NCBI GenBank assembly: GCA_038146985.1 | Contig: JAYQSQ010000011.1 | Span: 310,001-374,000, forward strand | Source of the DNA: JADHLJ01 sp038146985 | GTDB taxonomy: Bacteria; Pseudomonadota; Alphaproteobacteria; Thalassobaculales; Thalassobaculaceae | Direction of reading: 5' to 3' | Length of the DNA: 64,000 nt | Shown: piece by piece, positions 26,314 through 35,200 of the stretch | Position numbering within the stretch: position 1 is the stretch's first letter | How the letters are laid out: every line of letters starts with the position of its first letter | Notes under the pieces: generated by a model | Seen by the model: only the letters and a program-made list of their open reading frames with translations | Databases searched by the model: none | What the model was told of the DNA's origin: nothing | Translations under genes and position numbers: made by a program

Positions 26314-27147
26314 TCACCAAAACACCAGCGCCCGCATCTCGATGCTTTCCCTCGGCGCCGCGTCTGACGGCGTGGTCGGGTCCTCGAAGGCCGTGTGGGC
26401 GGTGAACCTCACACCCGCGCTGGGGTCGGTGTCGAAGACCTTGAAGACCAGGGCCTCGTCGCGGCGCATCTGCGGAAAATAGTACCAGCGGTGCGCCGGG
26501 TTGTGGCAGATGTGATAGGTCTCCGCCGTGCGGTCGCGGTAGCGGCGCTGGTTGCGGATGAAGCCGGTCACGGGGATGGTCTTACCGTCGCAGAGCGCGA
26601 GCGGCTCCGACTCGACCCGGGGCGCGATGGAGCGCCAGGTCTGGATGATGGCGAAGCGGCGGGAGAGCAGATCCTCGGCCTCGTCCGGTAGAAAGTCGCG
26701 TATCCGTTGGGGTGCCGAGGTCTCGGTATAGTCGTTATGGACATAGCGCACCGGCGCCCGGCGCCAGCCCCCGGCGTGCTTGTCCTGCATCGGCGTGCGG
26801 ATCGTGTGGTCGAAGACATGAACCCGCGCGCCGCCGCTTTCGGCCCGGATCAGCGCCGCCGTCTCGGGATAATAGACCCGGCGCACCTCGTCCTCGTCGT
26901 AGAAGTTCCGCACCTTGGTATGGTGATCCACGAGCGTGAAGCCATGCCCGGATAGAGTGAACGGGCCGCCGGTGACCCGCCCGTTCATGATCCGAGTAAG
27001 GCGCGGCTCGTAGGTGGCGATCCGCTCGTTATACGCCTCCTCGGGCCAGTCCACATAGCGGATCGAGGGCAGCCCGTCGTCGACGATATAGGTGAGTTCC
27101 GCTTCGACAACGTCGAAATCGGCGGTCATGTCCTCGGCAATGGCCAT
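26314..27147 (-). CDS. CmcJ/NvfI family oxidoreductase
   Basis: A 277-aa member of the CmcJ/NvfI (AsaB-like) family, which contains non-heme-iron-like enzymes and the cephamycin 7-alpha-methoxylase partner. Visible marks are VHVFDHTIRT, then RYVHNDYTETSAP (His-x-Asp), NQRRYRDRTAETYHICHNPAHRWYYFP, FKVFDTD, and the closing HTAFEDPTTPSDA, then RESIEMRALVFW. These match the family order well. The bacterial substrate is unknown. It converges on the deacetylase gene and is transcribed away from the ArsC-like gene. Confidence 0.88.
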   Translation of the reverse strand: MAIAEDMTADFDVVEAELTYIVDDGLPSIRYVDWPEEAYNERIATYEPRLTRIMNGRVTGGPFTLSGHGFTLVDHHTKVRNFYDEDEVRRVYYPETAALIRAESGGARVHVFDHTIRTPMQDKHAGGWRRAPVRYVHNDYTETSAPQRIRDFLPDEAEDLLSRRFAIIQTWRSIAPRVESEPLALCDGKTIPVTGFIRNQRRYRDRTAETYHICHNPAHRWYYFPQMRRDEALVFKVFDTDPSAGVRFTAHTAFEDPTTPSDAAPRESIEMRALVFW

Positions 27148-27311
27148 GGGCAGGTCCTCTCGGGCGACAGTGCTCCCGAGGATTTAAGGCCCGGTTCAGG
27201 CGAAGGTCAAATCCGCCGGTTCGGTGCGGGGACGATGAGGACGCTTGATCCCGAACGCAGACCGGGACATTAACGGGGGTGACTGACGCCCGCCGCGAGG
27301 AGCCCCAACCG

Positions 27312-27656
27312 ATGATCACGCTTTACGGCATCCCGAACTGCGATACCTGCCGCAAGGCGCGGAAATGGCTGGACGGCAAGGGCATCGCGCACCGCTTTCA
27401 CGATTTCCGCAAGGACGGGCTGGATGCCGCCACCGTCGAGGCCTGGGCGGCGGAACTGGGTCTCGAGGTGCTGGTGAACCGGCGCGGCACCACCTGGCGC
27501 GGCCTCGCCGAGGCCGACAAGGCCCGGCTCGATAGCGCGCCGGCGGCGCTGCTGACCGAGGCTCCCACCTTGCTGAAGCGCCCGGTGATTGATCTTGGGG
27601 AGCGCCGCCTAGTAGGCTTTGACGCGGCGGTTCAGGCCGCGCTGGAAGCGCTCTGA
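27312..27656 (+). CDS. ArsC/Spx-family reductase (YffB-like)
   Basis: A 114-aa thioredoxin-fold protein. It begins MITLYGIPNCDTCRKARKWL with a CxxC (Cys10, Cys13), the YffB/Spx subtype mark. WRGLAEADKARL and TLLKRPVIDLGERRLVGFD complete the family pattern. The ATG at 27312 is preferred over the upstream in-frame GTG (27279) because GAGGAG precedes it. The family includes arsenate reductases, but this CxxC subgroup often acts as a general thiol reductase. No arsenic genes are nearby. It runs into the dehydrogenase operon with a 14-bp gap. Confidence 0.92.
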   Translation: MITLYGIPNCDTCRKARKWLDGKGIAHRFHDFRKDGLDAATVEAWAAELGLEVLVNRRGTTWRGLAEADKARLDSAPAALLTEAPTLLKRPVIDLGERRLVGFDAAVQAALEAL

Positions 27657-27670
27657 TCCCGGGAGGGGGC

Positions 27671-28783
27671 ATGGCATCCGACTTCATCATCATCGGCGGC
27701 GGCCTGGTCGGCTCGGCGCTGAGCCACGGGCTGCTGAAGGCCGGTGCCACGGTCACCATCCTCGACGAGGGCGACCTGGCGTTCCGGGCCAGCCGGGGCA
27801 ATTTCGGCCTGGTCTGGGTGCAGTCCAAGGGCGACGGCATGGCGGAATATGCGCAATGGAGCCGCCAGTCCTCGGACCTCTGGGTGGAGTTCGCACAGGC
27901 GCTGGGCGAGGAAAGCGGCATCAATGTCGGCCATCACCGCCCCGGTGGCCTGGAGCTGTGCCTGGAGCCGGAGGAATACGAGGCCTATGAGACCTCGATC
28001 AAGCGCATGCACAATCAGGGCGGCGTCGGTGACAACGACCGCCGGATGATCAGCGGCGACGAGGTCCGGGCGATGGAGCCGAATGTCGGCCCCGAGGTGA
28101 TCGGCGCCTCGTTCTGTCCGCATGACGGCATCGTCAACCCGCTTCTGACCCTGCGCGCCCTGCATCGGATCGCCGCCGAGCGCGGGGTCGACTACCGCGC
28201 CGATCACCGGGTCGAACGGATCCATACCGATGGCGGCGGCTTCCGCGTCGTCACCCGGCGCGGTACTTTCAGCGCCGCCAAGGTGATCCTCGCCGCCGGC
28301 AACGGCAGCGCGGCTCTCGGAGCGGATGTCGGCCTTACCATCCCGGTCGGCCCCGAGCGCGGCCACATCATCGTCACCGAGCGCACCCGCCCGCTGTTCA
28401 ACCATGTGCTGGGGCAGGTGCGGCAGACCGACGAAGGCACGGTGATGCTGGGCGCGACCAAGGAATCCGTCGGTTTCGATACCGGCTTCAATCCGGCGAT
28501 GATCCAGAAGATCGCCAGCAACGCGGTGCGCAAGATCCCGGCGCTGAAGGGACTGCGGATGATCCGGAGCTGGAGCGCGCTGCGCATCATGTCGCCGGAC
28601 GGCTTCCCGGTGTATCAGGAATCCGATGAGCATCCCGGCGCCTATTCCATAAGCTGCCACAGCGGCGTAACCCTGGCCGCCGCCCATGCCATGGCTTTGG
28701 CGCCGAAGCTGCTGGAGCCGGGCTTCAATGCCCATTTCGCCGCTTTCTCACCCCGGAGGTTCGATGTTCCAAAGACTGAGTGA
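27671..28783 (+). CDS. FAD-dependent amino acid/opine dehydrogenase subunit (HcnC / opine oxidase B type)
   Basis: A 370-aa DAO-family flavoprotein. FAD motifs are FIIIGGGLVGSALSHGLLKAG (N-terminus), FRASRGNFGLVW and ILAAGNGSAALG. The C-terminal YSISCHSGVTLAAAHAMALA closes the flavin site. It is the catalytic (beta) subunit class of heteromultimeric dye-linked dehydrogenases such as opine oxidase, D-hydroxyproline dehydrogenase and hydrogen cyanide synthase. It overlaps the 2Fe-2S gene by 20 bp, and then the second flavoprotein follows. The order catalytic subunit, 2Fe-2S protein, BFD-type flavoprotein differs from hcnABC. The substrate is not clear. Confidence 0.88.
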   Translation: MASDFIIIGGGLVGSALSHGLLKAGATVTILDEGDLAFRASRGNFGLVWVQSKGDGMAEYAQWSRQSSDLWVEFAQALGEESGINVGHHRPGGLELCLEPEEYEAYETSIKRMHNQGGVGDNDRRMISGDEVRAMEPNVGPEVIGASFCPHDGIVNPLLTLRALHRIAAERGVDYRADHRVERIHTDGGGFRVVTRRGTFSAAKVILAAGNGSAALGADVGLTIPVGPERGHIIVTERTRPLFNHVLGQVRQTDEGTVMLGATKESVGFDTGFNPAMIQKIASNAVRKIPALKGLRMIRSWSALRIMSPDGFPVYQESDEHPGAYSISCHSGVTLAAAHAMALAPKLLEPGFNAHFAAFSPRRFDVPKTE

Positions 28784-29081
28784 CCCGATGCGCAAGACGG
28801 TCTCCTTCCGCTTCGAGGGGCGCGAGATCGAGGCCCGGGAAGGCGACAGCGTCGCCGCGGCCCTGCTGGCGGCGGGCGTCGACAGCCTGAAGGACGCTCC
28901 GGTATCCGGCGCGGCGCGAGGCCCCTACTGCATGATGGGCGTGTGCTTTGAATGCCTGGTCGAGATCGACGGCGCCGGCCACCAGCAGGCCTGCCTGGCG
29001 CCGGTCCGCGCCGGCATGGACGTGCGCCGCCAGCCGGCCGCCCGGGATGTCGGCGCCGCGGTCGAGGGAGACGGGCGATGA
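28764..29081 (+). CDS. (2Fe-2S)-binding small subunit of an HcnA/opine-oxidase-type dehydrogenase
   Basis: A 105-aa ferredoxin-like protein. A TVSFRFEGREIEAREGDSV beta-grasp start is followed by GPYCMMGVCFECLVEI and ACLAPV, giving four cysteines in the C-x4-C-x2-C-x(n)-C spacing of a 2Fe-2S plant-type cluster. It belongs to the small gamma or A subunits of heterotrimeric amine dehydrogenases. The ATG at 28764 lies inside the end of the upstream gene. The stop TGA overlaps the next ATG (ATGA at 29078-29081), so translation is coupled on both sides. Confidence 0.92.
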   Translation: MFQRLSDPMRKTVSFRFEGREIEAREGDSVAAALLAAGVDSLKDAPVSGAARGPYCMMGVCFECLVEIDGAGHQQACLAPVRAGMDVRRQPAARDVGAAVEGDGR

Positions 29082-30484
29082 GCACGGAAATCGACGTCGT
29101 CGTCATCGGGACCGGCCCGGCCGGCATGGCCGCCGCTTCCGCCGCCGCCGGGGCCGGGGCCTCTGTCGCGGTGCTGGACGAGCAGTCCGAGCCGGGCGGC
29201 CAGATCTACCGGGCCGTCGAATCCGTCGAGCGCCGGCGCCCGGCGGATCTCAGTTTTCTCGGCGAGGCCTATGCCCATGGCGCCAAGGTCGCCGGCGCCT
29301 TTCGCGCGGTGCGCACCGACTACCGTCCGGGCGCCACGGTCTGGCATATCGGCGCGCGCTCCAAGGGCGGGCGCCGGGACGTGGTGTTGAGCCGCAGCGG
29401 TGTCGCCGAGACTTTGTCGGCGCGGCATGTGGTGATCGCCACCGGCGCACTGGAACGGCCGGTGCCAATCCCCGGCTGGACCCTGCCCGGCGTGATGACC
29501 GTCGGCGCGGTGCAGTCGGCGCTGAAATCCTCGGGAATCTATCCGTCCGGCCGGCTGGTGCTCGCCGGGTCGGGCCCGCTGATGCTGCAGCTCGCGGCCC
29601 AGTTGATCGCCGCCCATGTGGCGATCGCGGCGATCGTCGATACCACGCCGCCGGGCGGGCTTGCCCGTGCCTTCTTCCACCTGCCCCAGGCGCTGATCGG
29701 CGGCGAGACCCTGTTGAAGGGGCTGAAACTGAGGAGAACCGTGCTGCGATCCGGCGTGCCGATCCATGCCGGCGCCAGCCATCTGGCGGCCCATGGCGAG
29801 GGCAGACTCTCCAGCCTGTCCTTCACCTCGGCGGGCGTGGATTACCACCTCGACGCCGATGTTGTCGCCCTGCATGAAGGCGTGATCCCGAACACCCAGC
29901 TCAGCCGTCTGGTCAACGCAGAGCATCGATGGGACGATGTCCAGCGCTGTTTCCACCCCGTCACCGACCAATGGGGCGAGACCTCGGAGCCCGGGATCTA
30001 CGTCGCCGGCGACGGCGGCGGCATTGCCGGTGCTCTGGCGGCGGAGCGCAGCGGCCGGATCACCGGGCTCGCCATCGCAAGGCGTCTCGGCCTGCTGGCG
30101 GACAGCGCCCGCGATCTGGTCGCCGAGGAGCAGCGCCTGCGCCGCTTCGTCGATGGCGCCATTCGAGGATTCCTCGACCGCTATTATCCGGCGCCGGACT
30201 GGATCGGCCAGGTGGCGGACGATGTGGTGCTGTGCCGCTGCGAGGAGGTGACCGCCGGCCGGCTGCGCGAGGCGATGGCCCACGGCTGTTCCGGCCCGAA
30301 CCAGGCCAAGGCCTTCCTGCGCTGCGGCATGGGACCCTGCCAGGGCCGGATGTGCGCTAATAGCGTCACCGAGGTGATGGCGGCGCAATCCGGCAGCGTG
30401 CCGGACGAAGTGGGCAGCTTCCGCATCCGCCCGCCGGCCAAACCCGTCACCCTGGCCGAGGTGGCGTCGCTGGACGTGGGGTGA
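29078..30484 (+). CDS. FAD/NAD(P)-binding oxidoreductase with BFD-type [2Fe-2S] C-terminus (HcnB / opine oxidase A type)
   Basis: A 468-aa pyridine-nucleotide-disulfide-type flavoprotein. VVIGTGPAGMAAASAAAGAG opens the FAD fold, PGGQIYR follows, and IATGALERPVPIPGWTLPGVM and LAGSGPLMLQLAAQLI mark the second nucleotide-binding part. GIYVAGDGGGIAGA closes the flavin site. The last 90 residues have CRCEEVT and CGMGPCQGRMC, a bacterioferritin-associated-ferredoxin-like [2Fe-2S] site. This is the alpha subunit class of opine oxidase, D-hydroxyproline dehydrogenase and HCN synthase. It ends a three-gene coupled unit. It would carry electrons from the catalytic flavoprotein to an acceptor, probably the respiratory chain. 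Confidence 0.92.
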   Translation: MSTEIDVVVIGTGPAGMAAASAAAGAGASVAVLDEQSEPGGQIYRAVESVERRRPADLSFLGEAYAHGAKVAGAFRAVRTDYRPGATVWHIGARSKGGRRDVVLSRSGVAETLSARHVVIATGALERPVPIPGWTLPGVMTVGAVQSALKSSGIYPSGRLVLAGSGPLMLQLAAQLIAAHVAIAAIVDTTPPGGLARAFFHLPQALIGGETLLKGLKLRRTVLRSGVPIHAGASHLAAHGEGRLSSLSFTSAGVDYHLDADVVALHEGVIPNTQLSRLVNAEHRWDDVQRCFHPVTDQWGETSEPGIYVAGDGGGIAGALAAERSGRITGLAIARRLGLLADSARDLVAEEQRLRRFVDGAIRGFLDRYYPAPDWIGQVADDVVLCRCEEVTAGRLREAMAHGCSGPNQAKAFLRCGMGPCQGRMCANSVTEVMAAQSGSVPDEVGSFRIRPPAKPVTLAEVASLDVG

Positions 30485-30593
30485 GTAGGCGAAATCCACT
30501 CAGCGCTGTGAACGGAGCCATTTAAGGCCAGGGCAACCTTCATCGCCACCGCGCCCGGGCACAGTCATCCGAGCATCTTGGGGGCAAACTAAG

Positions 30594-30754
30594 CCGTCGC
30601 CCCTGTGAAAACATGGGCTCAAACGCCGGTTGCCCGAAGCGCCAGCTTTCGCTGGGACGACGACATGGTTGGTGGCATTGTTATGAATTGACCGAAACGC
30701 CGAAAATCGGTGTGAGTTTCGTCGTCGTCCCCGCGAAGGCGGGGACCTCGCCGG
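30594..30754. repeat. Cluster of three REP-like hairpins between convergent genes
   Basis: A family B unit at 30594-30621 (reverse of 25143-25170), CCAGC/GCTGG (30642-30646 with 30651-30655) followed by GACGACG, and GTCCCCGC/GCGGGGAC (30727-30734 with 30739-30746). They fill the 321-bp gap between convergent stops at 30484 and 30806. No gene is visible there. They may act as a bidirectional terminator or simply as mobile REP sequences. Confidence 0.7.
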
Positions 30755-30805
30755 CGCGAGAGCGACGGAGACGTACTCTTCTCCACCCCTCCCGGAAACA
30801 GCCCC

Positions 30806-31690
30806 TCACTCCGCCGCCGCGATCTTGTCCTGGGTCTTGGTGTCGAAATCGCTCGCGTCATGGCGTTCGTGGAGCTGTTCCGACGGCTCGCCCATGACCC
30901 GGTTGACCATACGGCCGCGCTTGACCGCCGGGCGGGCGGCGATCTCGTCACGCCAGCGCAAGAGGTTCTTGTAGGTGTGGGTCTCAAGGAAGGTCGCGGA
31001 TTCACCGTACATGGCACCGGTCGTCAGATTCCCGTACCAGGGCCAGATCGCCATGTCGGCGATGGTGTAGTCTTCGCCGGCCATGAACCGGTTGTCCGCC
31101 AGATGCCGGTCCAGCACGTCGAGCTGGCGCTTGGTTTCCATAGCGAAGCGATTGATGGCGTATTCGATCTTCACCGGGGCGTAGGCGTAGAAATGCCCGA
31201 AGCCGCCGCCGAGATAGGGTGCGCTGCCCATCTGCCAGAACAGCCAGTTCATGCACTCGGTCCGCTTGGCGTGGTCGGTCGGCAGGAACTCACCGAACTT
31301 CTCGGCGAGATAGAACAGGATCGAGCCGGACTCGAACACTCGCGTCGGCGGATTGGTGGAATGGTCCATCAGGGCCGGGATCTTGGAGTTCGGATTGACG
31401 CCGACAAAGCCGCTGCCGAACTGGTTGCCCTCGCCGATCCGGATCAGCCAGGCATCGTATTCGGCACCCGAATGCCCCTTGGCCAGCAGTTCCTCCAGCA
31501 TCACCGTCACCTTCACACCGTTCGGCGTACCGAGGGAATAGAGCTGCATCGGATGCTTGCCGACCGGGAGCTCCTTCTCATGGGTCGGCCCGGCGATCGG
31601 CCGGTTGATGTTGGCGAAGCGGCTGGTGGTGTCTTTTTCCGTGTCCCAGGTCCAGACCTTGGGCGGGGTGTATTCGGTTTCGGTGCTCAT
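30806..31690 (-). CDS. yghU: Glutathione-dependent disulfide-bond oxidoreductase (YghU/YfcG-type GST)
   Basis: A 294-aa glutathione transferase of the Nu class. MSTETEYTPPKVWTWD, then RFANINRPIAGPTHEKELPVG, is the extended N-terminus typical of YghU, followed by the thioredoxin-like part with LYSLGTPNGVKVTVMLEEL, NPNSKIPALMDH and VFESGSILFYLAEKFG. The helical C-terminal part contains YAINRFAMETKRQLDVLDRHL. The frame extends upstream to 31795, but the ATG at 31688-31690 matches the family start. YghU reduces disulfides and organic hydroperoxides with glutathione. The gene is monocistronic and converges on the dehydrogenase operon. Confidence 0.94.
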   Translation of the reverse strand: MSTETEYTPPKVWTWDTEKDTTSRFANINRPIAGPTHEKELPVGKHPMQLYSLGTPNGVKVTVMLEELLAKGHSGAEYDAWLIRIGEGNQFGSGFVGVNPNSKIPALMDHSTNPPTRVFESGSILFYLAEKFGEFLPTDHAKRTECMNWLFWQMGSAPYLGGGFGHFYAYAPVKIEYAINRFAMETKRQLDVLDRHLADNRFMAGEDYTIADMAIWPWYGNLTTGAMYGESATFLETHTYKNLLRWRDEIAARPAVKRGRMVNRVMGEPSEQLHERHDASDFDTKTQDKIAAAE

Positions 31691-31847
31691 GGCGCGGGCT
31701 CCAATGCTGAAGGCGCGAAAGTTGCGTAAATGTCCGGCCAGAAAGTGGAATCCGGGAACCAGGAAATCAACGCCAGAGACCAGCCCGCTTTGCACGACAC
31801 TGCTTCCATACCGGAATGGGTGATGTGTTGCGACGCGCCTCTCGATT

Positions 31848-31975
31848 CCGTCGCCTTGGCGAAAAGCAGGGCCATGTACCGATATTGTCCGCTTGGTTGA
31901 TCGTGTTTCCCTCGGGCGGTCGGACCGTCACGCGGTGTCAGCCACGCCAGGCCCTGCCTTTCGCCAGGGCGACGG
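31848..31975. repeat. Inverted repeat, family A, second copy
   Basis: Arms at 31848-31873 and 31950-31975 match with two mismatches and share the CTGCCTTTCGCCAGGG core of the copy at 4584-4709. The spacer differs in sequence. The element fills part of the 411-bp gap between the GST and GMC genes (31691-32101), in which I see nothing else. Confidence 0.78.
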
Positions 31976-32101
31976 AAAATGCCGGGTGGACGGCCATTTA
32001 GGAGGCCGAAAAAGGTACAATCATCACCCCCCTGGTTTGAGGCCTGCCGCCTCGGCGCTACACTTTCGCCGTGTTGAACCGCCGCGTGGGGCCACCGGGC
32101 C

Positions 32102-33703
32102 ATGGACAGCTTCGACTATATCGTGATCGGCGCCGGGGCGGCGGGATGCGTGCTGACCAACCGGCTGAGCGAAGACGGCGGCGCCACGGTCTGCGTGCTG
32201 GAGGCGGGCGGGCCGGACCGGCATCCCTATATCAGGATCCCCGCCGGTTTCGTAAAGACCCTCTACGGCGACCGCTTCGTCTGGCCGTTCCAGACCCAGC
32301 CGTCGGAGTCCCTCGGCGGGCGCGGTCTTGCAATTCCGCAAGGCCGGGTCGGCGGCGGGGCGAGCTCGATCAACGGCATGGTCTACAACCGGGGCCAGAA
32401 AGCGGATTTCGACACCTGGGCGCAGATGGGCAACCGGGGCTGGGGCTTCGAGGATTTGTTGCCTTATTTCAAGCGCTCGGAACGCCGGATCGGTCCGGGC
32501 GACGATGCGGTCCGGGGCCGCGACGGCGAGATGCCGATCACCGACATGGACTGGATCAACCCGGTCGCCGAGGCCTTTCTCGCCGCTGCCGAGGCCGCCG
32601 GCATCCCCCGCGCGACGGACTACAATTCTGGCCGCCAGTTCGGCGCGGGCTACTTCCAGCGCTATATCCATAACGGCAAGCGGGTCAGCGCCGCCGATGC
32701 CTTCCTGCGCCCGGCCCTCGCCCGCAAGACGGTCGACCTGCGCACCCGGGCCCAGGTCGTCGAGATCATGCTGGAGGGCAGGCGCGCCACCGGCGTTCGA
32801 TATCTCGACGGCGATGGGATAGAGTGGGTGGTCCAGGCTCGGCGCGAGGTGATCCTCTCGGCCGGGGCCGCGAACTCCCCGAAACTTCTGCAGCTCTCCG
32901 GCATCGGCCCGGCGGCGCTGCTGGGCGAACTCGGCATCCCGGTGCGCCATGCCCTCGACGGAGTGGGCGAGAATCTGCGCGATCATTACTCCGTACGCAT
33001 GGTGGCGCGGGCCAAGGACGCGCTGACCATCAACGAGTATGCGACCTGGCCCCGGCTGCCGCTCGAGGTCGTCAAATGGCTCGCCGGGCGCCCCAGCGTG
33101 CTCGCCATGTGCCCGACCATCGCCTTCGTGCACGGCAAGTCGCACCCGGATGTGGAGGACAGCGACCTGCGCATCCTTTTCACTCCCGGCAGCTATCAGG
33201 ACGGCAAGACCTATGTGCTGGACGATTATCCCGGCATGACCTGCGGCGCCGCCCAGCCCCGGCCCGAAAGCACCGGATACGTCCGCGCCGCCTCGCGCGA
33301 CCCGGCGGCACCGCCAATCATCCAGCCGAACTACCTCGCCGCCGAGACCGACCGGCGGATCACCTTGGCCGGACTGCGCCTGGCCCGCAAGCTCCTGAAC
33401 AGCCCGGAACTCGCGCGCTATTTCCATAGCGAGACCCTGCCCGGCGCCGAGGCCCAGAGCGACGACGAACTGCTGGATTTCGCGCGGCGGCGCGGCAATA
33501 CCGGCTATCACCTCTGCGGCACCGCCAAGATGGGACCGGCCGACGACAAGATGGCTGTGGTCGACGACAGCCTCAAGGTCCACGGGCTGGAGGGCCTGCG
33601 CGTCATAGACGCCTCGATCATGCCGATGCTCCCCTCGGCCAACACCTATGCCGGGACCCTGGCCATCGCCGAAAAGGGCGCGGATCTGGTGCGAGGGCGG
33701 TAA
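32102..33703 (+). CDS. GMC family oxidoreductase (choline dehydrogenase-like)
   Basis: A 533-aa flavoprotein of the glucose-methanol-choline family. The FAD fold opens FDYIVIGAGAAGCVLTNRLSED, followed by VCVLEAGG, then GRVGGGASSINGMVYNRGQ (signature 1) and AGAANSPKLLQLSGIGP (signature 2). Near the C-terminus NTGYHLCGTAKMGP supplies the catalytic His position, and the end is LPSANTYAGTLAIAEKGADLV. It would oxidise an alcohol with FAD. BetA-like length fits a choline-type or other alcohol dehydrogenase, but nothing in the gene or its neighbours fixes the substrate. Confidence 0.93.
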   Translation: MDSFDYIVIGAGAAGCVLTNRLSEDGGATVCVLEAGGPDRHPYIRIPAGFVKTLYGDRFVWPFQTQPSESLGGRGLAIPQGRVGGGASSINGMVYNRGQKADFDTWAQMGNRGWGFEDLLPYFKRSERRIGPGDDAVRGRDGEMPITDMDWINPVAEAFLAAAEAAGIPRATDYNSGRQFGAGYFQRYIHNGKRVSAADAFLRPALARKTVDLRTRAQVVEIMLEGRRATGVRYLDGDGIEWVVQARREVILSAGAANSPKLLQLSGIGPAALLGELGIPVRHALDGVGENLRDHYSVRMVARAKDALTINEYATWPRLPLEVVKWLAGRPSVLAMCPTIAFVHGKSHPDVEDSDLRILFTPGSYQDGKTYVLDDYPGMTCGAAQPRPESTGYVRAASRDPAAPPIIQPNYLAAETDRRITLAGLRLARKLLNSPELARYFHSETLPGAEAQSDDELLDFARRRGNTGYHLCGTAKMGPADDKMAVVDDSLKVHGLEGLRVIDASIMPMLPSANTYAGTLAIAEKGADLVRGR

Positions 33704-33721
33704 GAGAAGTGGTTGCGGACA

Positions 33722-33821
33722 GGACCCTTCGAGACGAGGCCTGGCGGCCTCTCCTCAAAGCGAGCGCGGAAAAACTGACTCACCCGGAGGAACACGCGGC
33801 AGCGTGTGTCTCGAAGGGTCC
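33722..33821. repeat. Palindromic repeat, family C, second copy
   Basis: Perfect 14-bp arms GGACCCTTCGAGAC (33722-33735) and GTCTCGAAGGGTCC (33808-33821) surround an internal region that includes GCGGCAGCGTGTG. Related to the elements at 5849-5952 and 49552-49660. It occupies half of the 209-bp gap between the GMC and DAO genes, with no gene inside. Confidence 0.8.
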
Positions 33822-33912
33822 TCGCAGCCGCGTGATTCAGCAATGCCCTCTCCGCATAATCGTCGCGATTTGATACAGTCCCCGCACCCGTCACCGAGGG
33901 GCACGCCAGACC

Positions 33913-35190
33913 ATGACCACCGACAGGAAAGCCGCGATCTCGCTCTGGGACATTTCGGCCGAGGAAAAACCGGTCGACAGTCCGATGACCGGCGATCTCC
34001 AGGCCGAGGTGGCGATCGTCGGGGGTGGCTTTACCGGGCTTTCAACGGCGCTGCATCTCGCCGAGAAGGGGATTGAGGCGCATGTGCTGGAGGCGGAGAC
34101 CATCGGTCATGGCGGTTCCGGCCGCAATGCGGGGTTGTTGAACGCCGGGGTCTGGCTGCCACCCCAGGACGTGCGCAAGCAGATGGGCGAGGAACGCGGC
34201 GCGCGGCTTGTCCGGGTGCTGAGCGACGGGCCGGAATATGTTTTCTCGCTGATCGAGAAGCATCAGATCCGCTGCGAAGCGACGCGGCAGGGCACCATCC
34301 ACGCCGCCCATGCCCCCAAGGGGTTCGAGGATCTGCGCCGGCGCTGGCAGGAGTGGCAGCGGCTCGGCGCACCGGTGGATCTCCTCGATCGCGCCCAGGC
34401 GGCGGAGAAGATCGGGACCGATGTTTTCCACGGCGGCTTGCTGGATCACCGGGCCGGGACGATCAACCCGATGGGCTATGTCCGGGGTCTTGCCCGGGCG
34501 GCGACGGGCGCCGGCGCCAAGCTGCATACGGGTGTCAGGGTCACCAAGCTGCACCGGGAGAACGGCGGATGGCGGCTCGAAACCACGCGGGGAGAGGTCG
34601 CGGCGAAGACCGTGATCTTCGGCACCAACGCCTATACGGACGAGCTTTGGCCGGGCCTCAAGGACACCTTCACCATCATCCACTACTTCCAGCTCGCGAG
34701 CGAGCCGATGGGAGAGCGGGTAAGCCATGTCCTGAAGGAAGGCCAAGGGCTGTGGGATACCGCGCCGATCATGTTCTCGCTGCGCCGGGACGCTTTCGGA
34801 CGGCTGATCATCGGCTCCATGGGACGGATCTTCGGCGGCGAGAACGGGCTCTCCAAGCGCTGGGCCGCGCGCCGTCTCGCCCGGCTGTTCCCGGATCTCG
34901 GCGAGGTCCGGTTCGAGAAGGCCTGGCATGGCCGGATCGCCATGACGCCGGACCATATCCCGCGCATCCACCGCCTGGCCGAGGGGCTCTATACCCCGAT
35001 CGGCTATAACGGCCGCGGCATCGCGCCGGGCACGTTGTTCGGCAAAGCGATGGCGGAGCTTCTGACCGGCGGGTCGGAGGCGGATCTGCCGCTGCCGGTC
35101 ACCGAACCGAAACGCGCCTTGGCGGCGCCGGTCATGACCCGGCTGATGGATGCCGCATTCACGGCCAATCAGATCTTCAAGTCGATCTAG
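33913..35190 (+). CDS. FAD-dependent amine oxidoreductase (DAO family, PuuB/OrdL-like)
   Basis: A 425-aa DAO-fold protein. EVAIVGGGFTGLSTALHLAEKG is the dinucleotide motif, followed by HVLEAETIGHGGSGRNAGLLNAG, a mark of gamma-glutamylputrescine oxidase and similar enzymes that often bind FAD covalently or tightly. The C-terminal LYTPIGYNGRGIAPGTLFGKAMAEL closes the flavin site. It would deaminate or demethylate an amine such as a gamma-glutamyl polyamine or an N-methyl amino acid. The GFA gene starts 10 bp downstream on the same strand, so the two may be cotranscribed. Confidence 0.9.
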   Translation: MTTDRKAAISLWDISAEEKPVDSPMTGDLQAEVAIVGGGFTGLSTALHLAEKGIEAHVLEAETIGHGGSGRNAGLLNAGVWLPPQDVRKQMGEERGARLVRVLSDGPEYVFSLIEKHQIRCEATRQGTIHAAHAPKGFEDLRRRWQEWQRLGAPVDLLDRAQAAEKIGTDVFHGGLLDHRAGTINPMGYVRGLARAATGAGAKLHTGVRVTKLHRENGGWRLETTRGEVAAKTVIFGTNAYTDELWPGLKDTFTIIHYFQLASEPMGERVSHVLKEGQGLWDTAPIMFSLRRDAFGRLIIGSMGRIFGGENGLSKRWAARRLARLFPDLGEVRFEKAWHGRIAMTPDHIPRIHRLAEGLYTPIGYNGRGIAPGTLFGKAMAELLTGGSEADLPLPVTEPKRALAAPVMTRLMDAAFTANQIFKSI

Positions 35191-35200
35191 GGGAAATCAG

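Noticed and set aside
27671..30484. Naming the trio hcnABC (hydrogen cyanide synthase)
   Set aside because: The gene order differs, and opine oxidase and D-hydroxyproline dehydrogenase share the same subunit types, so cyanide production cannot be claimed.
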